Below, in pieces: positions 1 through 6,663 of a stretch of DNA of 27,665 nucleotides (positions are counted from its first letter, which is position 1; each line of letters opens with the position of its first letter). A model generated the notes under the pieces. It saw nothing but the letters and a program-made list of their open reading frames with translations, was not told the origin of the DNA and searched no databases. Source of the stretch: Thermoproteota archaeon (GTDB lineage Archaea > Korarchaeota > Korarchaeia > Korarchaeales > Korarchaeaceae); the NCBI GenBank assembly GCA_015521385.1, contig WAOH01000168.1:1-27665 (forward strand), given 5' to 3'. A program made the translations under genes and the position numbers.

Positions 1-597
1 GGGGATATCTCTCTTGAGAGCTAGGTTCACGATCTCCTCCAAGTCTTCCCTCCTGTAGATGCCCCCAGTCGGGTTGCTGGGGGTGTTAATCACTATGGCT
101 TTGGTCTTGTCCGTGACCTTCTCCAGGATATCGTTGACATCGGGAGAGAACTTCCTCTCCTCTTTGAGTACCACCGGCTTGACCACCCCACCGACGAACC
201 TAGTCACGCTCTCGTAGGAAGGATAGGCTGGCATGGGAATTATCACTTCATCACCCGGATCTATGAACGCCATCAGGGCAGCGAATATAGCCATCTTGGC
301 GCCGACCGTCACGACCACGTTTTCCGGTCCGACTTCAACGCCCCTGCTACTCGAAACCCTCTCGGCAATCGCCTCTCTAAGCTCGTAGATCCCTGACGCT
401 GGGGTGTACTTCGTTTTCCCTTCCTCTACCGCCCTCTTGGTAGCGTCTAATACGTGCTTGGGTGGTTGATATCCGGGTTCCCCTATCTCCAAGTGGATTA
501 TACTCCTCCCCTGCCTCTCGAGATCCCTAGCCTTGGCCAAGACTATGAAGGCCCCCTCCACCCCCAACGAGTTCATCCTCTCTGCAAACTTAGGCAT
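1..597 (-). CDS. Class I/II (aspartate-type) aminotransferase, N-terminal part
   Basis: PLP-dependent aminotransferase that moves an amino group between an amino acid and a 2-oxoacid in the cytoplasm. The reading frame is open to the window edge, so only the first 199 residues are seen. Visible family motifs are an N-terminal HLEIGEPGYQPP, KYTPASGIYELREA, VVVTVGAKMAIF, a PGDEVIIPMPAYPSYES block and NTPSNPTGG, the substrate-binding Asn-Pro segment. The catalytic lysine lies in the missing C-terminal half. ATG at 597 is chosen because a TTAA box lies about 30 nt upstream (626-629) and the protein begins in the usual way. The exact substrate (aspartate, alanine, aromatic) cannot be read from this half. 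Confidence 0.9.
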   Translation of the reverse strand, partial: MPKFAERMNSLGVEGAFIVLAKARDLERQGRSIIHLEIGEPGYQPPKHVLDATKRAVEEGKTKYTPASGIYELREAIAERVSSSRGVEVGPENVVVTVGAKMAIFAALMAFIDPGDEVIIPMPAYPSYESVTRFVGGVVKPVVLKEERKFSPDVNDILEKVTDKTKAIVINTPSNPTGGIYRREDLEEIVNLALKRDIP

Positions 598-652
598 GAC
601 ACGGCACCGGGCGGTAGGGGAGAGCTTAACTGAAAAACTTTCCAAAGGGAGG

Positions 653-1651
653 TTACTCGGATATCCCCCTCAGGACTATGAGGTAAGCTATGAAACCGAA
701 TACCAGCTCGTTGAGGAACACCGTTATCGTTGAGGAGACCAGCGTTATCGCTAGGGCATCGCCCTTACTGAATCCCATGGCTGAAAGGAGCCCCGTCATC
801 ACCCACTCCCTAACTCCAGTGTTACCGGGAATTCCTATGGGGATAAGGACCATTATTATTGACACGGAGTATATCAGAATTCCCATGAGGGGATCTATCC
901 AGTAGCCCAAGGCGTAGAAGTATATGAAGATCGGTAGCATGTCGAAGAACCAGTTGAGAAATGCGCACACGAGGGAAAGGGCCAGCGCCCTTCTATTCCC
1001 CATGAGCTCCCTGAACGCATGCGAGTACTCTCTCACCATCTCCTTTATCTTTCCGAGATCTCTACGGAGCTTCCGTTCGAAGAAGGATATCACCCCGATC
1101 ATCTTGTCCTCGTCTATGCTCACCCTGTATATCAGGTAGAAGGTCGCCACCAGTAGGCCAACGGCAACGAGTATGGTTGTCAGCGTGCTATGCCCCACTC
1201 CGGATGATCCCACCAAGTAGGAGAAGCCGAGGACTATGCTCACGATGAAGGGGATTATCATGACCACCCTGTGGGCCACGATCGTGGACACGGCATGGCC
1301 CATCGGTACCTTCGACTTCCTATTGATCAGATACGCCCTAGCCACCTCTCCGGTAGCTGACCCAGCCGGGATCAGTAGGTTTATGAATAGACTGGTCCAC
1401 CCGATGAGGAATACGTCCTTGAAGCTGGCCTTCCTGTCCAAAAGGATGTACCAGCCTAGATTGTAAAACAGGACTCCTACGTGTATTGATAGAAAGGAAA
1501 GAACCACAGGGACTATACCTATGGAATTGAGGCTGCTCACAGCTTCATTCAGGTCGAAGGTCGCGAGTAGTGGTATCATGAGAGCTATGCCAACTATCAG
1601 CAGGATTAGGCTCTTTCTGCCTATTTTCGGTGCCTTTCCAGCCTTCTCCAT
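653..1651 (-). CDS. UPF0104 flippase-like integral membrane protein
   Basis: 332-residue membrane protein of the lysylphosphatidylglycerol-synthase TM-domain/UPF0104 family, whose archaeal members are thought to handle lipid or glycolipid intermediates; the real substrate is unknown. About eight hydrophobic segments are visible, with a charged cytoplasmic stretch near 170-215 (FFERKLRRDLGKIKEMVREY). Two family signatures are present: PAGSATGEVARAYLI in the first half and IPIGIPGNTGVREWV in the second. The soluble LPG synthase domain of bacterial MprF is absent, as usual in archaea. ATG at 1651 follows a GGAGGG ribosome-binding site, and a TTTAAA box sits at 1673-1678. It appears to be a single-gene unit between the aminotransferase and the PfkB kinase. 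Confidence 0.85.
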   Translation of the reverse strand: MEKAGKAPKIGRKSLILLIVGIALMIPLLATFDLNEAVSSLNSIGIVPVVLSFLSIHVGVLFYNLGWYILLDRKASFKDVFLIGWTSLFINLLIPAGSATGEVARAYLINRKSKVPMGHAVSTIVAHRVVMIIPFIVSIVLGFSYLVGSSGVGHSTLTTILVAVGLLVATFYLIYRVSIDEDKMIGVISFFERKLRRDLGKIKEMVREYSHAFRELMGNRRALALSLVCAFLNWFFDMLPIFIYFYALGYWIDPLMGILIYSVSIIMVLIPIGIPGNTGVREWVMTGLLSAMGFSKGDALAITLVSSTITVFLNELVFGFIAYLIVLRGISE

Positions 1652-1672
1652 CGGGCCCTCCTCTCTCGGATA

Positions 1673-1678
1673 TTTAAA
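1673..1678 (-). promoter_or_regulatory. TATA box for the UPF0104 gene
   Basis: TTTAAA in an A/T-rich stretch centred about 25 nt upstream of the ATG at 1651. That spacing would give a nearly leaderless transcript. Inferred from spacing only. Confidence 0.5.
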
Positions 1679-1701
1679 AAGGATTTACAAATTCTATCGT
1701 G

Positions 1702-2625
1702 TTAGCACCTATTATCACCCTTACCGTACGAGATGAACTCCATAGCAGCTATCTCATCCCAAACAGGCAATCCGTAGGCCGTGCCGGGTCTCGAGATGGT
1801 TAGGGCGGCTGCAGAGTTGGCCAATCTAATGGACTTCACCGGTGATAAGCCTTTAGCCCTCGAGGTCAGGTAGGCGGCCGCGAACACATCCCCTGCCCCG
1901 GTCGTGTCGACCACATTCACGGGGACGGCCTTCACATGGCATAGGGAACCCTCTACCCAGGCCAGGGACCCCCTGGGTCCCATCTTAATCAGGACCTCCT
2001 CCGGTCCCTCCCTCCCTATCTTGCGGGCGGCCACCTCTGGATCTCTCTCTCCTGAGAGGATTTCTGCTTCTCTCTCGTTGAGGAATATCTTCCCCACCCC
2101 GCTAAGCAGCTTCCAGCATTCATCCCTGTTCTTGGAGAGTATCCTGATCCCGGGATCCCACGAGACCCCCTTCCTTACTTCCAAGACCGCCCGGGCTATG
2201 GGTATCCTGACGCTGGCCATGTGCACTTCCTCAACCGACCGGATCAGCTCGCTCCTCTCCATTATATCAACTGGAGACAGCTCTTCGTTTGCTCCTGGGC
2301 TCTCTATCATCCTCCTGCTTTCCCCTAAGACATTGATTATCACCACGAGTCCCGTTCTCCTGCCCTCCGCTATCTTTACGTGGGATGTGTCTACTCCCCC
2401 CTCCTCCATAGTCTTCAGGTATATTCTCCCCAAGGGATCATCCCCCAAGGAGGCGATGACCGATACATCCACCCCCAGCTTGGCAGCGGCCAAGGCGAAG
2501 TTGGAGGCCGATCCTCCAGCACTCATCGTGGCTGCTAGGGCGTCTATAGCCTCGTCCTGATCGGGTATCCTCTCAATGAATGCGGTTACGTCGATGTTCG
2601 CGTTTCCAATCGCTAGGAACCTCAT
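1702..2625 (-). CDS. PfkB/ribokinase-family sugar or nucleoside kinase
   Basis: 307-residue ATP-dependent kinase of the ribokinase/PfkB fold. Both family signatures are visible: an N-terminal glycine-rich segment GGSASNFALAAAKLG (about 37-51) and the C-terminal DTTGAGDVFAAAYL (about 240-253), which holds the catalytic Asp of the anion hole. The start reads MRFLAIGNANIDVTAFIERIP, a typical first strand. Substrates in this family include ribose, nucleosides, fructose phosphates and keto-deoxy sugars, and the sequence does not decide between them. Its ATG overlaps the thymidylate kinase stop (ATGA at 2622-2625), so the two are translationally coupled. This favours a nucleoside or nucleotide role, as an inference. 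Confidence 0.9.
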   Translation of the reverse strand: MRFLAIGNANIDVTAFIERIPDQDEAIDALAATMSAGGSASNFALAAAKLGVDVSVIASLGDDPLGRIYLKTMEEGGVDTSHVKIAEGRRTGLVVIINVLGESRRMIESPGANEELSPVDIMERSELIRSVEEVHMASVRIPIARAVLEVRKGVSWDPGIRILSKNRDECWKLLSGVGKIFLNEREAEILSGERDPEVAARKIGREGPEEVLIKMGPRGSLAWVEGSLCHVKAVPVNVVDTTGAGDVFAAAYLTSRAKGLSPVKSIRLANSAAALTISRPGTAYGLPVWDEIAAMEFISYGKGDNRC

Positions 2626-3209
2626 AGAATCACCCTAAGCTTCTTCAAGATAATATTAAGAACTGTTTGGAAGACCTCCTCCTCCGACTTGCTCGCATCC
2701 ACCATGACGGTCCTGCTAGACCACTCCTCCTCTCTTATCAGATTGAGGTAATTGGTTCTAATCAACTTCAGCTTATGAAGGGAGTGGAATAGTTGCTTTC
2801 CTTTGATGCGTCGCAGTGCTACGACTGGATCCAGGTCCAAGTAAACCACTAGATCGGGCATCAACGCCCATCTATTGATCTCCCTGACCCAGTCCATGGG
2901 AAGGTCGCAGCCCTGATAGGCCAGAGAGGACAGGAGGTACCTGTCGCTTATGACGGTGTAGCCCTCTTCCAAGAGACTCTCCAGCTGGATCACATGCTGC
3001 ACCCTATCGGCGGCGAACAGCAGGGCCAGCGTTCTGTGATCGACCTCCATCCTCCCCTGGAGTACATCGCGTATCATCCCGCCTATGGGACCATCAGTTG
3101 GCTCTGTCGTCCAGTATGATTTCACTCCCCTTCTCCTCAGCTCCTCATGGACTCTGGTACTTATGGTCGTTTTACCGGACCCGTCTATACCCTCAAAGGC
3201 TATGAGCAT
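2622..3209 (-). CDS. tmk: Thymidylate kinase
   Basis: Phosphorylates dTMP to dTDP with ATP, feeding dTTP synthesis. The 195-residue length is usual for the family. The P-loop GIDGSGKTT lies at residues 7-15, TTEPTDGPIGG supplies the substrate-side loop (about 34-44), and DRYLLSSLAYQG (about 90-101) is the family DR(Y/H) motif with the lid region beyond. The ATG at 3209 is about 27 nt from a TTAA box at 3235-3238, so the transcript is probably leaderless. The gene is divergent from PRPP synthase across only 51 bp, and downstream it is coupled to the PfkB kinase by an ATGA overlap. Confidence 0.95.
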   Translation of the reverse strand: MLIAFEGIDGSGKTTISTRVHEELRRRGVKSYWTTEPTDGPIGGMIRDVLQGRMEVDHRTLALLFAADRVQHVIQLESLLEEGYTVISDRYLLSSLAYQGCDLPMDWVREINRWALMPDLVVYLDLDPVVALRRIKGKQLFHSLHKLKLIRTNYLNLIREEEWSSRTVMVDASKSEEEVFQTVLNIILKKLRVIL

Positions 3210-3230
3210 CTTCCAGATCCACTTCGACTA

Positions 3231-3240
3231 CTTTTTAATC
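3231..3240. promoter_or_regulatory. Shared A/T box of the tmk and prs divergent promoters
   Basis: The sequence CTTTTTAATC is the only A/T box between the two genes. Its TTAA core is centred near 3236.5, 24-25 nt from the prs ATG (3261) and 27-28 nt from the tmk ATG (3209). Read from either strand it serves as an archaeal TATA element at the distance expected for leaderless mRNA. Confidence 0.6.
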
Positions 3241-3260
3241 TCGTATCGCACCCTCACCAT

Positions 3261-4157
3261 ATGCTGCTGGTGGGTCCTAATGACGATTTCAACACTAAAC
3301 TGGCTGAGAGCCTCGGTGTGAAATTAATAGCCTTGGACAGGAGGGTTTTCCCCGATGGAGAGGTATGTCCCAGGGTCCTAGGCGATACACGGGATGAGGA
3401 TGTGATCCTCTCCATGAGAATGGAGGCCGGTAGCGGGTCCCCTAACAGGTACTTGATGGAGGTCCTCTTCACACTCAGAAACCTCAAGGAACACATGGGT
3501 GCTAGATCCATTACCCTCGTCATGCCTTACTTCCCCTACGCCCGGCAAGACGCTATATTCAGACCGGGAGAGCCCCTGAGCTCCAAGTACTTGGGAGAAC
3601 TCCTCGAAGCTGCTGGGGCCGACGCGGTCATTAGCGTAACGGTTCACCTCCATAGGATTGGAGGCTTTTCTGAGCTTTTCGAGAGGGCTAAAGCCGTGAA
3701 TGTCAGTGGGTTTGAATCCTTAGCGGCTGAGATTAAGAAGCTACCTCTGAAGGACCCCTTCATCCTAGGACCCGATACCGAGAGCATACATTGGGCGAGG
3801 GAATTCGCTCACTACTATGGAACTGAGGATTACGATGCGTTCAGGAAGGAGAGAGATGTTGCTACTGGGGAAATAAGGACCTACGTCAAGGAGATAGATC
3901 TCTCAGGGAGGGACGTGGTAGTCGTTGACGACATGGTATCCACTGGGGGGACCATGGCAAACGCCGTGAGGGAGGCGAAGAGAATGGGGGCGAGAATCGT
4001 CATATCCGCCTTCGTCCATCCGGTTCTGGCACCTAAAGCCGTGGACAGGATACTGGGTGCTGGTGCTGACGCGATCGTGGCCACTGATACGATAGAGTGG
4101 CAGGGTTCCAAGGCATCGGTAGTGAGATCGATAGCCGAAACAATCAGGGGTATGTGA
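3261..4157 (+). CDS. prs: Ribose-phosphate pyrophosphokinase (PRPP synthase)
   Basis: Makes PRPP from ribose 5-phosphate and ATP for purine, pyrimidine, histidine and tryptophan synthesis. 298 residues, normal for archaeal enzymes. Visible motifs: FPDGEVCPRV near the N-terminus, MPYFPYARQDAIFRPGEPLS (the ATP-binding flexible region), HLHRIGGF at the catalytic site, GPDTESIHWA and the PRPP loop DVVVVDDMVSTGGTM. The frame is open upstream to 3147 but that part overlaps tmk. ATG at 3261 begins MLLVGPNDD, matches the family, and lies about 25 nt from the shared A/T box, so the gene is likely leaderless. A small membrane protein gene follows after one base. Confidence 0.95.
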   Translation: MLLVGPNDDFNTKLAESLGVKLIALDRRVFPDGEVCPRVLGDTRDEDVILSMRMEAGSGSPNRYLMEVLFTLRNLKEHMGARSITLVMPYFPYARQDAIFRPGEPLSSKYLGELLEAAGADAVISVTVHLHRIGGFSELFERAKAVNVSGFESLAAEIKKLPLKDPFILGPDTESIHWAREFAHYYGTEDYDAFRKERDVATGEIRTYVKEIDLSGRDVVVVDDMVSTGGTMANAVREAKRMGARIVISAFVHPVLAPKAVDRILGAGADAIVATDTIEWQGSKASVVRSIAETIRGM

Positions 4158-4158
4158 A

Positions 4159-4641
4159 ATGAGATTACGCCCGGGAATGGTGGCATCTACACTACTGACG
4201 ATAGCCCTGTCGCTGGGGATCGTTTACCTCTCTATACAGATCCTTGGGAGGGCCCCGTTCCTCTCATCATTGGGTGTGGTGGCCTCGATATTCCTCATTC
4301 TGGTTTCAACCCTCGTGCTCAAGGGAAGGGAGGTCGCTATACTCCTGCTATCGATCTTCTACATCGCGTTAGGGGTTCTGGGGTTGCTCCTAATCCCTGC
4401 TCTCCCCTCTGAGGGGATGCTGACCTTCTTATTCTCTGTAACGGTCGGTTCATATCTGCTTAGGCATAGAGGAGATCTTTTCAAGCCAGAGGAGCTTAGT
4501 GGAGTCGAGGAAGAATTGCTAGCCGAGGAACCCTTGGAGGAGGGGGGAGAGACTGAGGAGCCCGAGAACTTCGGAGATGAATCTCCACTCGGGGGAAAAT
4601 CGGTTTCAGAATCGATCACCGATGACCCCATGGATATGTGA
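4159..4641 (+). CDS. Small membrane protein with acidic C-terminal tail, function unknown
   Basis: 160 residues, not recognised as a named family. The first roughly 100 residues form about four hydrophobic segments (about 10-30, 34-53, 58-80, 85-100). The last 55 residues are strongly acidic and look disordered, with runs such as EEELLAEEPLEEGGETEEPE, and end in DDPMDM. The ATG starts one base after the prs stop, so it is surely co-transcribed with prs. No signal peptide cleavage site or catalytic motif is evident. The low-complexity tail means database matches outside close relatives would be weak. Confidence 0.75.
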   Translation: MRLRPGMVASTLLTIALSLGIVYLSIQILGRAPFLSSLGVVASIFLILVSTLVLKGREVAILLLSIFYIALGVLGLLLIPALPSEGMLTFLFSVTVGSYLLRHRGDLFKPEELSGVEEELLAEEPLEEGGETEEPENFGDESPLGGKSVSESITDDPMDM

Positions 4642-4643
4642 TT

Positions 4644-4652
4644 GGTTAAATA
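4644..4652 (+). promoter_or_regulatory. TATA box upstream of radA
   Basis: GGTTAAATA just after the membrane protein stop. A start site about 26 nt downstream would fall near 4673-4675, giving a short C/G-rich leader that contains GGTGAT (4680-4685), a strong archaeal ribosome-binding site. That site is 5 nt from an ATA codon (4691) and 20 nt from the first conventional start (GTG, 4706). Confidence 0.55.
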
Positions 4653-4705
4653 CCCCCCACCACCCCCCAACTATGGGAAGGTGATTAGGGATACCGAGGA
4701 AGAAG

Positions 4706-5725
4706 GTGGTAAAGGAGGAGCCCCAAGATGGGGCTACTGAGGAGGTCGATGAGGCTTACTACGAGGAGGTGAGCGCTGCGGCAGAGGAGGAGTTCGATCT
4801 CACCGACTTGGAGGGGGTGGGTCCCGCCACCGCTAAGAGGCTCATGGAAGCCGGTTACACCACATTGGAATCCATAGCCATGTCAACTCCGGCGGAACTG
4901 GCCGTTTATGCGGGGATAGGCGAAGGCGTGGCCCAGAAGATAATACAGGCCGCGAGGTCTAAGTTGAACATCGATGTCATGTCCGCTTACGACTACTATC
5001 AGCAGAGGAAGATGGTCCAGAGGATAACGACGGGTTCCAAGGCATTGGACGAGCTATTAGGGGGAGGTGTGGAGACTCAATCGATCACGGAGATCTACGG
5101 TCCCTATGGATCGGGGAAGACGCAGTTCGCTCATCAGATGGCTGTGACAGTCCAGCTTCCGGAGGAAAGAGGTGGTCTGGGAAGGGCCGCCCTCTTCATC
5201 GACACAGAGGGAACCTTCAGGCCAGAGAGGATAATACAGATTGCCGAGAGGTTCGGCTTGGACCCGGAAAAAGCCCTGAAGAATATACTCTACGCGAGAG
5301 CGTTCACGAGCGATCACCAGATGATAGTGACGGAGAGAGCGGAACCTTACATAAAGGAGAGGAACATAGGGTTGATAATCGTGGACTCCCTGATAAGCCA
5401 CTTCAGGGGAGAGTACGTCGGTAGGGAGACCCTTGCCGAGAGACAGCAGAAGCTCAACAAGTACCTTCACAAGCTGCTCAAGCTGGCTCTGGGATACAAT
5501 CTGGCGGTCATAGTTACCAACCAAGTGGTGGCAGACCCGAGCGCCTTCTTCGGAGATCCCAACAGACCCGCTGGAGGTCACGTGCTGGGTCACGGCGTCA
5601 CGGCCAGACTGTACATAAAGAGGGGGAAGAAGGATCGCAGGGTGGTTAAACTGGTCAAGAGTCCCTACCTGCCAGAGGGGACCGTGGAGGTCGTCATAAC
5701 TGAAGGAGGTATAGAGGATGTCTAA
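4706..5725 (+). CDS. radA: RadA recombinase
   Basis: Archaeal RecA/Rad51 homologue that forms filaments on ssDNA and drives strand exchange. 339 residues from GTG 4706. A helix-hairpin-helix domain spans about 30-88 (LEGVGPATAKRLMEAGY), followed by the ATPase core: Walker A GPYGSGKT (132-139), FIDTEGTF, Walker B LIIVDSL and RQQKLNKYLHKL. Two departures from relatives as I know them: the FxxA polymerisation motif in the linker reads VMSA (91-94), and the ATP-cap Asp of DSP/DAP reads Lys318 in KSPYLPEG. An in-frame ATA at 4691 behind GGTGAT would add MPRKK and may be the true start. The stop overlaps the stop of the convergent acyltransferase gene. Confidence 0.96.
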   Translation: MVKEEPQDGATEEVDEAYYEEVSAAAEEEFDLTDLEGVGPATAKRLMEAGYTTLESIAMSTPAELAVYAGIGEGVAQKIIQAARSKLNIDVMSAYDYYQQRKMVQRITTGSKALDELLGGGVETQSITEIYGPYGSGKTQFAHQMAVTVQLPEERGGLGRAALFIDTEGTFRPERIIQIAERFGLDPEKALKNILYARAFTSDHQMIVTERAEPYIKERNIGLIIVDSLISHFRGEYVGRETLAERQQKLNKYLHKLLKLALGYNLAVIVTNQVVADPSAFFGDPNRPAGGHVLGHGVTARLYIKRGKKDRRVVKLVKSPYLPEGTVEVVITEGGIEDV

Positions 5726-6414
5726 CCCTCCTCGTACTCCCTTTTCTTCCTATCGTACTCCTCCCTGCTCATGACGACTCTGGCCGGGACTCCGACGACT
5801 ACCTTTCTCGGTGGGACGTCCCTCGTGACCACGGCACCCGATGCCACAACCGCGCCCTCTCCTATTCTGACCCCGGATATGAGTACCGCGTTGGCCCCTA
5901 TGACCGCATCGTCCTCTATAGTTACCCCAAGGAGCCTCTTACTCGCAGGATACTTGTCGTTAGTTATGACCACGAATGGAGCGAGGAACACCCCGTCTCC
6001 TATCCTACTCTCAGGTGGTATGTAAGTCCCGCTCTGGATGCTGACGTTCCTCCCGATGGCTACACCCCCATCAACGATCGCGTGGGTTCCCACGACAGTT
6101 CCATCCCCTATGATCGTGTCCTCCCTTATGAGGACGGCGTGGCCCGTCTGAACGCCATTGCCGATTTTCACCCTCTCGTACACGATAGAGTGGCTCCTCA
6201 GGAAGCAGTTCTCTCCGATAATGGCCCCTTCGCTGAGATCGTCGTAGGATTCCAAGTCTCTCCGGTTGAGGGACCTTATTTTCCCATAGGTCGGATATCC
6301 TATCACGGAGTACATGCCTAGGACCGTACCTCGGCCGATGGAGGAGGGGCCGATGACGGTCACATCTCCCTCTATCGATACACCTTCCAAGTTTGCCTTT
6401 TTAGAGAGGAACAT
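5722..6414 (-). CDS. Hexapeptide-repeat (left-handed beta-helix) acyltransferase
   Basis: 230-residue protein of the LbH transferase superfamily, which mostly acetylates sugars or sugar nucleotides and works as a trimer. Imperfect [LIV]-G-x4 hexads run through most of the chain (for example IGDGTVVGTHAIVDGGVAIG and IGANAVLISGVRIGEGAVVA), ending with the usual VPARVV exit segment and a charged C-terminal helix. It resembles WbpD/WlbB-type UDP-amino-sugar N-acetyltransferases, but the substrate is not readable. ATG 6414 has GGTG about 6 nt upstream. Its A/T box (CTTTAATGG, about 6442-6450) lies inside the divergent ubiquitin-fold gene. The 3' end overlaps radA by 4 bp. Confidence 0.85.
   Translation of the reverse strand: MFLSKKANLEGVSIEGDVTVIGPSSIGRGTVLGMYSVIGYPTYGKIRSLNRRDLESYDDLSEGAIIGENCFLRSHSIVYERVKIGNGVQTGHAVLIREDTIIGDGTVVGTHAIVDGGVAIGRNVSIQSGTYIPPESRIGDGVFLAPFVVITNDKYPASKRLLGVTIEDDAVIGANAVLISGVRIGEGAVVASGAVVTRDVPPRKVVVGVPARVVMSREEYDRKKREYEEG
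6398..6405 (+). promoter_or_regulatory. Candidate TATA box for the ubiquitin-fold/ttuA operon
   Basis: CTTTTTAG inside the first codons of the divergent acyltransferase gene, about 30 nt upstream of the ATG at 6433. Positioning is the only evidence. Confidence 0.35.
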
Positions 6415-6432
6415 CGTTCACACCGGGGGTAT

Positions 6433-6663
6433 ATGAGGGGGACCATTAAAGTGTTCCTAGCAGGTAGGGAGGTGGAGCTACCTTGGAATACGCTGGTCGG
6501 GGAGCTTTACAGGATGCTTGATGTGAGCAGATGGAGCACCCTCCTCTTGGTTAATGGAAGGCCGAGGGCGGATGACTCCTATCTGAGCGAGGGAGACGTA
6601 GTCACGTGGTTGAGGATAACCTACCATGAGAGCCCCAGAGAGCGATCGGGGGAGGACCGTTGA
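6433..6663 (+). CDS. MoaD/ThiS-like beta-grasp protein lacking C-terminal Gly-Gly
   Basis: 76-residue protein with a ubiquitin-like beta-grasp pattern: strand (TIKVFLAG), strand (REVELP), helix (NTLVGELYRML), and the ThiS/MoaD-style LLLVNGRPRADDSYLSEGDVVTWLRI (37-62). The Asn-Gly turn and L-x-x-G-D-x-V are the best family marks. Normal sulfur carriers end in Gly-Gly; here the chain continues past the last strand and ends SGEDR, so it could not be adenylated at a terminal glycine without processing. Its stop overlaps the TTG start of the tRNA thiolase gene (TTGA), so it is probably a partner, carrier relative or chaperone of that enzyme. Family call is by eye. Confidence 0.65.
   Translation: MRGTIKVFLAGREVELPWNTLVGELYRMLDVSRWSTLLLVNGRPRADDSYLSEGDVVTWLRITYHESPRERSGEDR

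Noticed and set aside
1904..2560. Long plus-strand open frame (218 codons) opposite the PfkB kinase
   Set aside because: Shadow of the kinase gene; Ser/Pro/Thr-rich translation with no domain, and the minus frame has both PfkB signatures.
3147..3260. Upstream extension of prs by 38 codons
   Set aside because: It overlaps tmk and the promoter box, does not resemble PRPP synthase, and ATG 3261 gives the family N-terminus.
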